64,000 bases of DNA, from assembly GCF_001435235.1 (NCBI RefSeq), contig NZ_AZGB01000016.1, positions 293,257 through 357,256 of the forward strand. Reading direction: 5' to 3'. Below are positions 16,403-23,909 of the stretch, piece by piece. The translations under genes and the position numbers were made by a program. Within the stretch, counting starts at the first letter, position 1; every line of letters begins with the position of its first letter. The notes under the pieces are model-generated. The model searched no databases. It was not told the DNA's origin and was given only the letters and a program-made list of their open reading frames with translations. The DNA comes from Liquorilactobacillus ghanensis DSM 18630 (GTDB taxonomy: Bacteria > Bacillota > Bacilli > Lactobacillales > Lactobacillaceae).

Positions 16403-17224
16403 ATGAAACATATTACTTGGCAAAATGAAATACGACTTTTACCGTTTGCCATTATTATTATACTCATTATTTTTGGACCATTAATTGCGCCATTTGATCC
16501 TAATTCTCAACATATGAAGAGTACACTGCTAACTCCCTTAGCACATTATGCTAATAGTGGAAAATTAGCAATTTTGGGTACTGATGAATTAGGAAGGGAT
16601 ATTTTTAGCAGAATCTTATATGGTGGGCAATTATCATTATTAATTAGTATTGTCGCAGTATTAGTATCAGGAACAATTGGATTAATTATTGGGACAATTT
16701 CAGGGTATTTACAGAGATTTACTGATACGTTTTTTATGAGTTTGGGGGATATCCAATTATCTATTCCAAGTATTTTGTTAGCCATTGTCATTATTTCAGT
16801 GTTTGGATCGGGTATTGTCAATGTAATAGCGGTATTGTCAATTACTGGTTGGGTTTCAACGGCTCGAGTTGTACGAAGTCGTGTTATTCAACTTAAAGAA
16901 ACAGATTTCATTCAATCTGCTGAATTGATGGGACTAGGACATGGAATAATTATTTGGCATCACGTTTTACCAAACGTTATGAATACATTTATTACACAAG
17001 AAATTTTACAGATATCCCGTATGATTTTATTTTCTGCATCGTTAAGCTATCTTGGTGTTGGAGTATCATTGTCAACAATTACTTGGGGTGGCATGATCAA
17101 TGAAGGCCAAAATTATCTTCAAAGTGCTTGGTGGATAGCAACAATTCCGGGAGTTTGCATTGCAGTTGTTGTGGTAACTATAAACCTATTTGGAGAATGG
17201 CTTCAGAACTTATTAGTTGCTTGA
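16403..17224 (+). CDS. ABC transporter permease, DppC/OppC type
   Basis: This 273-residue partner permease contains GTDELGRDIFSRILYGGQLSL (the DppC/OppC signature, about residues 58-78) and the coupling loop ETDFIQSAELMGLGHGIIIWHHVLPN. The N-terminal helix and five further helices are visible. RBS AGAAAGGGGAAA. It is co-translated with the preceding permease gene (2 bp gap) and followed 9 bp later by the ornithine-cyclodeaminase-family gene. Confidence 0.9.
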   Translation: MKHITWQNEIRLLPFAIIIILIIFGPLIAPFDPNSQHMKSTLLTPLAHYANSGKLAILGTDELGRDIFSRILYGGQLSLLISIVAVLVSGTIGLIIGTISGYLQRFTDTFFMSLGDIQLSIPSILLAIVIISVFGSGIVNVIAVLSITGWVSTARVVRSRVIQLKETDFIQSAELMGLGHGIIIWHHVLPNVMNTFITQEILQISRMILFSASLSYLGVGVSLSTITWGGMINEGQNYLQSAWWIATIPGVCIAVVVVTINLFGEWLQNLLVA

Positions 17225-17233
17225 AAAAGGAAG

Positions 17234-18199
17234 ATGAGATGGATGCAGATACTTAACCGTCAGCAAATGTCAAAAATTGATTTTACAGACACTCAAGTAC
17301 TTTTACAAATATTTTGGAAAACACTGCAGTCGAAACGAAATGGAAGGGCAGTTAACGCACAAGAAATTGCCATGATACCTGAGATGCTTACAAAGGGTGC
17401 GTTTTACTCACTACCGGGTTATTTACTGGATGATCAGTTAGTTGGTTTAAAGTGGACCAGTCACGTGCCCAAGACCAATGAACCTTTTACTGAACCGTTA
17501 ATTTTATTGAATTCTATGCAGTCTGGAATGCCACTTGCTTTAGTTGACGGGCTGCGTATTGGGGGTGTGAGAACAGCGCTTGTTACCTTATTAGCTTTAC
17601 AAAAATTGCTATCTGTTGTGCCAATTCGTATTTTGATTTGTGGGAGTGGATTTCAAGCTCAACAGCATTTAGATGTATTGTACCATTCTTTACCAAATAC
17701 ACATTTTTTAATTTGGGATAGAGAACAATCGCATGCACAAAGAGTAGCAGCGCAGTACACACGACGAGTATCAGTTGTGAATGATCTTAAATATGCATGC
17801 CAATCTTCTACTAGGGTGATTATTGGTGCAACATCAGCGATGGAGCCATATTTACATTATGAGTGGCTTAGTCCTAGACAACTATATGTGCATATCGGTT
17901 TACACGATATGGCACCGGACGATGTTGCACATTTTAATAAAATTATTTGTGATGATTATCGTGCAGGCCAACTAACTTCACAACAATCACTGTTCATTGC
18001 AATGCGTCAAGGATTGATTGTTAGCAAACAAGTACAGTTATTGGAAGATATATCTGTACCATTAGATACATCTTCCGATAATAAACCATTAATGTTTGAT
18101 CAATTTGGACTACAAATATTCGATTTTGTGCTTGCAAAGTATGCACTGACAAAATTTGAAAGGAAGTTTGAAAATGCTAACATCTCCATCTCTAATTGA
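17234..18199 (+). CDS. Ornithine cyclodeaminase / mu-crystallin family NAD(P)-dependent enzyme
   Basis: The 321-residue protein has the OCD layout: an N-terminal substrate domain with GLKWTSHVP (the conserved Lys, near residue 75) and DGLRIGGVRTAL (near 110), then a Rossmann segment with the dinucleotide loop ICGSGFQAQQHLD (near residue 137). VHIGLHDMAPDD follows near 215. The family includes cyclodeaminases, ketimine reductases and opine/alanine dehydrogenases, so a reductive or oxidative step on an imino acid is likely; the exact reaction is unknown. Its insertion between ABC permease and ATPase genes ties it to the imported compound. ATG 17234 lies close to the AAAGGAAG; ATG 17243 is an alternative start. 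The 3' end overlaps the next gene by 26 bp. Confidence 0.83.
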   Translation: MRWMQILNRQQMSKIDFTDTQVLLQIFWKTLQSKRNGRAVNAQEIAMIPEMLTKGAFYSLPGYLLDDQLVGLKWTSHVPKTNEPFTEPLILLNSMQSGMPLALVDGLRIGGVRTALVTLLALQKLLSVVPIRILICGSGFQAQQHLDVLYHSLPNTHFLIWDREQSHAQRVAAQYTRRVSVVNDLKYACQSSTRVIIGATSAMEPYLHYEWLSPRQLYVHIGLHDMAPDDVAHFNKIICDDYRAGQLTSQQSLFIAMRQGLIVSKQVQLLEDISVPLDTSSDNKPLMFDQFGLQIFDFVLAKYALTKFERKFENANISISN

Positions 18200-19001
18200 A
18201 GTGAAAAATTTGAGCATTTCTAAAGAAAGACAACATCAGCTAATCATTAATAATGTCAATTTTGCAATTAAACAAGGAGAGGTGTTTTGTTTAGTTGGAA
18301 AATCTGGTGCCGGTAAAAGTATGATTGCTAAATCAATATTACGTTTGTTGCCATATAACTTACAATGTTCAGTTACTGGGAAAATAATTTTTGCAGGTCA
18401 ATCGTTGTTTGAACTATCACATAGGCAAATGTTAAAATTACGCGGTCAAAGTATCGGAATGATTTTTCAAGATTCATTTGGAGCTCTGAATCCAGTGTAC
18501 AAAATTAAAGTGCAAATGGCTGATGTTTTTCATAAAGCAGATCCTAAAATCAGCAAACGGATGATTCATGAGAGAAGTCTTGAATTACTAAAACAAGTTG
18601 ACATTGAACAGCCTGAGAAAGTGTTAAAACAATATCCATTTGAACTTTCTGGTGGTATGTGCCAACGAATTATGATTGCAATTACACTGATTCAGCATCC
18701 GCGTTTATTAATAGCAGATGAACCGACAACATCATTGGATGTTATTACGCAAAAAAAAATTCTTAATGTTTTATTGCGATTGAATAAAAAATTACGGATG
18801 AGTATCTTATTCATCACACATGATCTTGGAATTGTGCATCAAATTGCTGATCGAATTGGAGTTATTGAAAATGGACACATTATTGAAATCCAAGAATGTA
18901 ATGCACTGTTTCAAAATCCGCAGGCATCGTATACTCAGAAGTTATTAGCTAATATATTACGAGTGCCAGCAATGGAGGAAGAATATGACACAAAAGATTG
19001 A
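18174..19001 (+). CDS. ABC transporter ATP-binding protein, DppD/OppD type
   Basis: The 275-residue ATPase has Walker A GKSGAGKS (near residue 42), a Q-loop region MIFQDSFGALNP, the signature LSGGMCQR, Walker B LLIADEPTTSLD and the switch His in FITHDLG. The C-terminal QNPQASYTQKLLAN segment is the oligopeptide-type extension. ATG 18174 is chosen because AGGAAG ends 7 bp upstream; a longer reading from TTG 18156 has no ribosome binding site. It lacks the Cys-rich iron-sulfur tail seen in some DppD proteins. It overlaps the next gene by 17 bp. Confidence 0.9.
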   Translation: MLTSPSLIEVKNLSISKERQHQLIINNVNFAIKQGEVFCLVGKSGAGKSMIAKSILRLLPYNLQCSVTGKIIFAGQSLFELSHRQMLKLRGQSIGMIFQDSFGALNPVYKIKVQMADVFHKADPKISKRMIHERSLELLKQVDIEQPEKVLKQYPFELSGGMCQRIMIAITLIQHPRLLIADEPTTSLDVITQKKILNVLLRLNKKLRMSILFITHDLGIVHQIADRIGVIENGHIIEIQECNALFQNPQASYTQKLLANILRVPAMEEEYDTKD

Positions 19002-19755
19002 GTTGTTATCAGCAGAGGGATTAAGTAAAAAATATTCTCAAGAACCAGGAGCTTTTGCTTTGGAACCATTTTCATTTACTATTAATCAAGGTCAGACGAT
19101 CGGGATTGTTGGACAGTCGGGAAGTGGTAAGACGACGATTGCACGAATGATCATGGGAATGACAATACCAACTAACGGAGTGATTAAATTTAAAAGTCAG
19201 GTGCTAACGACAAATCGGACAAAAAGACAACGACGACAAATTCAGTATATTTTTCAGAATCCTTATTCTTCACTTGATCCACACTTAACTGTACGCCAAA
19301 TTTTGGCAGAACCATTAAAGTTTTATTTTGGTTTGAAAGGTGAAACATTAACCAGTCGGTTATTAGGTTTGTTAGCTAATGTTAAACTAGATAGGCAAAT
19401 TTTGGATAAAAAGCCTCATGAGTTATCTGGTGGACAATGTCAACGTATTGGGATTATCAGAGCATTGGCGGCACAACCAAATCTAATTGTTTGTGATGAG
19501 CCAACATCGGCATTGGACACATTTAATCAGGTACAAGTGTTAACACTGTTAAGAAAAATACAAATTGATACACATGTTGGGTTGGTTTTCATTTCACATG
19601 CATTAGAAGTAGTATATCAACTTGCAGATTATTTATATATTTTTCAACGAGGTCATCTGATTGAGGAGGGATTTAGCACACAGGTTTATACTCGACCGAA
19701 AACTGAGTATACAAGGACGCTATTAGAATCAATACCTAGTAGAGGCATTGATTAG
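18985..19755 (+). CDS. ABC transporter ATP-binding protein, DppF/OppF type
   Basis: The 256-residue ATPase has Walker A GQSGSGKTT (near residue 43), the Q-loop YIFQNPYSSLDP typical of OppF, the signature LSGGQCQR, Walker B LIVCDEPTSALD and switch FISHALE. It pairs with the preceding ATPase to drive the importer. RBS GGAGG lies inside the upstream gene, showing coupling. Its stop overlaps the region of the next gene. Confidence 0.9.
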   Translation: MTQKIELLSAEGLSKKYSQEPGAFALEPFSFTINQGQTIGIVGQSGSGKTTIARMIMGMTIPTNGVIKFKSQVLTTNRTKRQRRQIQYIFQNPYSSLDPHLTVRQILAEPLKFYFGLKGETLTSRLLGLLANVKLDRQILDKKPHELSGGQCQRIGIIRALAAQPNLIVCDEPTSALDTFNQVQVLTLLRKIQIDTHVGLVFISHALEVVYQLADYLYIFQRGHLIEEGFSTQVYTRPKTEYTRTLLESIPSRGID

Positions 19756-19772
19756 TGAAAGGAAGAGGAGAT

Positions 19773-20312
19773 ATGGCAATTATTTCATTGGCAAAACGTG
19801 ATGATTTAGACGAAGACGGAAAACAATTTTTTGATGAACGACTTAGAAAAGGAAAACGTATTACGAATATGACTAATACATTGATGCGCTCGATGAAAAG
19901 CTTTTATGCAATGGAATTTTACCCAATTCGTGATGAAATGATAAAGATAGTAGGCAATCGTGCAACATATTTCTATTGCTACGCAATTTCGGCTCAAACA
20001 GATTGTTTAGTGTGCTCAACCTATCATGCAAAGCTTTTACGAGATTTAAATATTAGACCTGACGAATTTAAAAATACTGAGATTGAAAAAATACTAATTG
20101 CATATGGTCGTGCGATAGTAGATGATGCAAATAATGTTCCAGAAAAACTCTATGTTCAACTTAAAGATATATTTACAGATAAAGAATTGGTAATTATTAC
20201 GACCGTTGGTTGCAAAATGATTGCATCAAATTTATTCAACCAAGCATTGAAAGTTGACTTAGACGAATATTTATATGATGTTGATTTTAAAGCAGACTTG
20301 CAAACCAAATAA
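19773..20312 (+). CDS. Carboxymuconolactone decarboxylase / AhpD-like protein
   Basis: The 179-residue all-helical protein contains DCLVCSTYH, matching the CxxC...H active site of AhpD-like peroxidase/reductase proteins. The Glu normally about 12 residues before the first Cys is replaced by an aromatic region (ATYFYCYAIS), so a standard AhpD proton relay is doubtful. The family also includes gamma-carboxymuconolactone decarboxylases. ATG 19773 is taken because GGAAG ends 7 bp upstream; GTG 19755 would also read in frame. It is the last gene of the operon and a hairpin at 20379-20436 follows. Its role in the pathway is unclear. Confidence 0.7.
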   Translation: MAIISLAKRDDLDEDGKQFFDERLRKGKRITNMTNTLMRSMKSFYAMEFYPIRDEMIKIVGNRATYFYCYAISAQTDCLVCSTYHAKLLRDLNIRPDEFKNTEIEKILIAYGRAIVDDANNVPEKLYVQLKDIFTDKELVIITTVGCKMIASNLFNQALKVDLDEYLYDVDFKADLQTK

Positions 20313-20378
20313 TTTTATTCAGTTAAGAGTAGTCAAAACTCTCGATTAAAGTTCTTTTCGTTATAGCTAATTACTTTC

Positions 20379-20436
20379 ATACCAATGAAATTATTTAACA
20401 ATTTTTCGTTGGAAAATTGTTATTTTGCTTTGGTAT
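20379..20436 (+). terminator. Probable terminator of the deacylase/ABC operon
   Basis: Nested hairpin: outer ATACCAA/TTGGTAT and inner AACAATTTT/AAAATTGTT followed by ATTTTGCTTT. The inner stem with its T-rich tail is the likely stop signal. Confidence 0.5.
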
Positions 20437-20599
20437 TATGCGTAATCTTTTTTTAGTAGGTATATAATGTTTTTGGAATAAATAGTTAGATGAATTGCGG
20501 TTGGAAAAGTTAAAAATAATTTTTGAATTTACTTGATGGGGCTAATAATAATTGAGTAAATTTTTCTCAAAGTACTATAAAAATTGGCAAGCATTTTAT

Positions 20600-20960
20600 A
20601 AGCCTCAACTTCATTAGTTACCGAATGAAGCTGGTTGAAGTCCGACCATTCATCAACAATAATTAATTGAATTTGTTTAAGCTCTCGCAGATAAAATTAG
20701 TTGCTATTTCCGACAGGATTTTAGCACTTTCATTAATAAATCAAGAATTTCTTTAATTCCAACAACTGTAATTCTTAAGGTAATATAAACTGCTTCTTTT
20801 TGAACTGTGTAACGACGCAATGGTAAATAAGTTGTATTTAAGAATAAGAAAACGTAATTCTTCTTGATAATTAGCTGATGAAAAGTTTGAATTTACCATA
20901 TTCAGGATTAATCAGATGATAATACTGACATTGTGATAGTTATCATAATTAATAAAGTCA
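20600..20960 (-). pseudogene. Decayed IS256-family (Mutator-type) transposase remnant
   Basis: On the minus strand, in shifting frames, one can read YDNYHNVS, then NTTYLPLRRYTVQKEAVYI (matching the IS256 pattern D-A-T-Y-x-P-L-R-R-x-T-V-x-K-E-A, with the first DDE Asp changed to Asn). Next come VVGIKEILDL and, in another frame, NESAKILSEIATNF and KQIQLIIVDEW. Several stops and at least two frameshifts break it. The order and spacing follow the catalytic core of IS256 transposases, so this is an old insertion in the 1.1-kb gap between the operon and the next T-box. The rest of the 20437-21360 interval shows no intact gene. No terminal repeats were found. Confidence 0.62.
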
Positions 20961-21363
20961 TCCATAAGAGGTTACTGGGTAAAACAGTTATGTCTGTTTA
21001 TGAGAAGTATTTTATGGCTGATTCTAAATATTGACAAAAAATTTTTTAATATTTCTATTTTACGGGAAATCTTCTCGCTTTGATTTGACAATTCGATCAT
21101 AAGAGGAAAAAGTCCACTTTTTGATATAACTTTTATTCGTTTACACAAACTACTTTATACTCTTTTCTATGATTTTAAGAAATTCATTGGTGAGCGACTT
21201 GAATAATAATTGAAAGTTACTATTTTAAGTTAAGGAAACGTGCTTCTTGAAAGTCATTTTAATAATCAAATATTGACCTCAGTATGTAATCAAATACTGG
21301 ACAATTTATGTAGGGATCAGGCAAAAAATTATTAACTACTTTCTTTTCAAATGTAAATTTGAA

Positions 21364-21392
21364 TTGACATTAATTAACTTTTGAATTAGACT
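21364..21392 (+). promoter_or_regulatory. SigA-type promoter of the third T-box leader
   Basis: Perfect TTGACA (21364-21369), a 17-bp spacer and TAGACT (21387-21392). Confidence 0.8.
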
Positions 21393-21399
21393 TTAAGAA

Positions 21400-21668
21400 A
21401 TTAATTAATTAAAGATGAGTAACCTGTTAATGTTACTTTCAGAGAGTCCTGAATAGCTGAAAAAGGTCAGTAACAAACAGGTGAAGATGGTCTTACTAGT
21501 AATTTCTGCGGTGAGTTCTAATGAATAAGCAGTAGACAGGAATGCCTGTTACAGCATCGGAGTTTTAGGATGAAACTTCTAGAGAGCAGCTAGGTGACTA
21601 GGTTGCTAAATAACGAGTGGTAACGCGAAATTCGCCTCGTGGCTAATAGCCAGGGGGCTTTTTTATTT
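21400..21668 (+). ncRNA. T-box leader, methionine type, upstream of the amino acid ABC transporter
   Basis: The core ACGAGTGGTAACGCG is at 21612-21626, with a terminator stem GCCTCGTGGC/GCCAGGGGGC and six T. Stem I shows GAGTA, an ACCTGTT/AACAGGT helix and GAAGATG with ATG specifier at 21487-21489. UGGU fits the A discriminator of tRNA-Met. It is closely similar to the second leader across its length (30 identical nt at 21611-21640), and distinct from the first. Confidence 0.9.
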
Positions 21669-21676
21669 GGGAAAAA

Positions 21677-21802
21677 ATGGGGGCTGATGATATGTGTCGT
21701 TTAAGGCAACAGAAAATTAGCCGCTGGTTGGCATTATGGCATGGTTCTGGTCAGCGGGTGCTTGATATGTGGCTATTTAGAAAACTATCACTTTTGGAGT
21801 AG
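21677..21802 (+). CDS. Possible small peptide ORF between T-box and transporter
   Basis: An open frame of 41 codons (or 36 from ATG 21692) begins about 10 nt after the T-box terminator and stops 14 bp before the permease gene. The predicted peptide is basic and Trp-rich (RWLALWHG, DMWLF). ATG 21692 has GGGGG 8-12 nt upstream, a weak to fair ribosome binding site. It could be a translated spacer, a small membrane-active peptide or chance; I recognise no family. Confidence 0.25.
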   Translation: MGADDMCRLRQQKISRWLALWHGSGQRVLDMWLFRKLSLLE

Positions 21803-21816
21803 AAAGGAAGAATTTT

Positions 21817-22476
21817 ATGGATTTGACTGTTATTCAGGCAGCGATTCCTAAATTTGTTGCTGGATTTAAGCTAACTTTGTGGATGTCATTTACCGGGATT
21901 TTAGGATCACTGATTGTGGGACTCCTTTGCAGTTTGGTGCAGTACTTTAAGGTGCCGGTAATTTCAAAAGTTTTTACAGGTTATGTTGAATTAGCACGCA
22001 ATACGCCGTTGCTGATTCAGTTATTCTTTTTGTATTATGCGTTCCCGGTAATTGGTTGGAAAATGTCGGCTGAAACTTGCGGCTTCGTTGGACTAACTTT
22101 TCTTGGTGGCAGTTATATGGCAGAAGCTTTTTCGGGCGGCTTTGCTGGAATAGCACCAAATCAAATTGATGCTGGTAAAGCGATTGGAATGAATCAATTT
22201 CAGTTAGCTCGTTATGTTGTTTTTCCCCAAGGTCTTTCTTTAAGTGTACCCGCTTTGGCGGCAAACGTTATTTTCCTAATTAAGGAAACTTCAATTTTTT
22301 CAGTAATTGCTATCCCCGAATTAACCAATACCGCTTTGGATTTAATTGGAATTTATTATCGAAGCAATGAGTATTTATTGATGTTAGTAATTGCTTATGC
22401 GATTATCTTGATTCCATTATCAATTATTTTGACAATCCTTGAAAGGAGAGTCCGTTATGGGTCATTTGGGAACTAA
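21817..22476 (+). CDS. Amino acid ABC transporter permease (HisM/GlnP family)
   Basis: The 219-residue protein has about five membrane helices and the polar amino acid permease signature: ELARNTPLLIQLFFLYYAFP near residue 55, and the coupling loop ...DAGKAIGMNQFQLARYVVFPQ near residue 117. It works as a heterodimer with the next gene product. RBS AGAAAGGAAG. It is under the third methionine T-box, so the complex may import methionine, cyst(e)ine or a related sulfur amino acid (inference). It overlaps the next gene by 20 bp. Confidence 0.9.
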   Translation: MDLTVIQAAIPKFVAGFKLTLWMSFTGILGSLIVGLLCSLVQYFKVPVISKVFTGYVELARNTPLLIQLFFLYYAFPVIGWKMSAETCGFVGLTFLGGSYMAEAFSGGFAGIAPNQIDAGKAIGMNQFQLARYVVFPQGLSLSVPALAANVIFLIKETSIFSVIAIPELTNTALDLIGIYYRSNEYLLMLVIAYAIILIPLSIILTILERRVRYGSFGN

Positions 22477-23134
22477 TATTTTATTTGCTGGCAATAATTT
22501 TCAACGTTTGTTGGGCGGTTTATGGACGACTATCTGGATTGCATTGCTGTCGCTTATAATTGGTCTTATTTTAGGAACGATATTAGGCATGCTGCGTACT
22601 TTAAAGAATCGACCGTTACGCATTGTTTTGCGTCTTTATTTGGAATTTTTCCGGATCATTCCAACGGTGGTTTTGTTATTTTTAGCTTACTATATTTTAC
22701 CGCGCCAATTGAACCTTAATTTACCTGCTGATCAAGTGGCAGTGCTGGTTTTTGCATTATGGGTAGCAGCCGAATTCAGCGATATTGTCCGTGGAGCTTT
22801 GATTTCAGTTCCGCAGCATCAGCGGGAATCAGGCTTGGCAATTGGATTAAATCACTGGCAATTATTTCGTTACGTATTATTGCCGCAAGCTTTAACTTTA
22901 GAGTTGCCGGCAACGATCAATTTAGCTACGCGGGTTGTTAAAACAACATCCTTATTAATGCTAATCAGTGTCATGGATGTGATTAATATCGGGCAACAAA
23001 TTATTGAAGCCAACGGTCAAACACATCCAAACGGAATCTTTTTGATTTATGGAGTGATTTTCTTTTTTTACTTTATAGTCGATTATTCACTATCATTGCT
23101 GGCAAAAAAGGTAGATATAGCTAAGCAGCATTAA
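22457..23134 (+). CDS. Amino acid ABC transporter permease, second subunit
   Basis: The 225-residue protein has the same family features: EFFRIIPTVVLLFLAYYILP in place of the ARNTP loop, and the coupling loop RESGLAIGLNHWQLFRYVLLPQ. ATG 22457 is preferred because AAAGGAGAG lies 7-8 bp upstream, inside the preceding gene; the longer reading from TTG 22439 would put the ribosome binding site inside the coding region. Two dissimilar permeases plus one ATPase and one binding protein make a complete importer. Confidence 0.9.
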   Translation: MGHLGTNILFAGNNFQRLLGGLWTTIWIALLSLIIGLILGTILGMLRTLKNRPLRIVLRLYLEFFRIIPTVVLLFLAYYILPRQLNLNLPADQVAVLVFALWVAAEFSDIVRGALISVPQHQRESGLAIGLNHWQLFRYVLLPQALTLELPATINLATRVVKTTSLLMLISVMDVINIGQQIIEANGQTHPNGIFLIYGVIFFFYFIVDYSLSLLAKKVDIAKQH

Positions 23135-23148
23135 TTGGGGGAAATCTG

Positions 23149-23889
23149 ATGACAAAAGAGATTTTGCGGATTGAAAAATTAAATAAATTTTATGATAAAC
23201 GGCAAGTTCTGTTTAATATTGACTTTTCAATAAAGCAAGGAGAAGTTTTGGCCTTATTAGGACCATCTGGTTCTGGTAAGAGTACGCTAATTCGTTGTTT
23301 AAATGGGTTGGAACATTTTAGCAGCGGAAATTTATTCTTCGCTGGTAAAAAGTTGGTACCAACTGAAAAAAATTGGCAACGATTACGGCAAAAAATCGGT
23401 ATGGTTTTTCAAAGTTATGATTTATTTCCTAATTTAAATGTCTTAGATAATATTTTGCTGGGGCCGACTAAAGTACAGAAGAAAAATCATGACCAAGCAA
23501 AGCAAGAAGCTATTTCACTTTTACAGCGGATTGGCCTGACAGATTATACAGCTGCATATCCACGACAGCTTTCAGGTGGGCAGAAGCAGCGAATTGCAAT
23601 TGTTAGAGCATTAGCGTTGCATCCAGAATTGATGTTATTCGATGAGGTAACTGCTTCGCTTGATCCGGAAATGGTGCGCGGTGTATTGGAGATTATCAAG
23701 GAATTATCTGAAAAAGATAATATGACGATGATTATCGTTACCCATGAAATGAATTTTGCAGAGCAAATTGCTGATCGAGTTTTATTTTTAGATGATGGTC
23801 ACGTGCTGGAAGAAACTGACGGGAAACAGTTTTTTGTTAATGCCCAGACTAAACGGGCACGAGAATTTTTAGAGAGTATGAAATTTTAA
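23149..23889 (+). CDS. Amino acid ABC transporter ATP-binding protein (GlnQ type)
   Basis: The 246-residue ATPase has Walker A GPSGSGKST (near residue 38), the Q-loop MVFQSYDLFPNLNVLDN, the signature LSGGQKQR, Walker B LMLFDEVTASLDPE and switch VTHEMNFA. The Walker B has DEVTA where most GlnQ have DEPTS, a variant common in lactobacilli. RBS TTGGGGGAAA. It starts 14 bp after the permease gene. Confidence 0.92.
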   Translation: MTKEILRIEKLNKFYDKRQVLFNIDFSIKQGEVLALLGPSGSGKSTLIRCLNGLEHFSSGNLFFAGKKLVPTEKNWQRLRQKIGMVFQSYDLFPNLNVLDNILLGPTKVQKKNHDQAKQEAISLLQRIGLTDYTAAYPRQLSGGQKQRIAIVRALALHPELMLFDEVTASLDPEMVRGVLEIIKELSEKDNMTMIIVTHEMNFAEQIADRVLFLDDGHVLEETDGKQFFVNAQTKRAREFLESMKF

Positions 23890-23909
23890 AAAGGGGAATG
23901 AGAGATCTT

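Noticed and set aside
16546-16821. Minus-strand 91-codon frame inside the DppC-type permease gene
   Set aside because: Antisense shadow without a ribosome binding site.
10234-20312. The AT-rich operon as a prophage or integrative element
   Set aside because: No integrase, phage structural, conjugation or attachment-site genes are present, and all products are metabolic or transport proteins.
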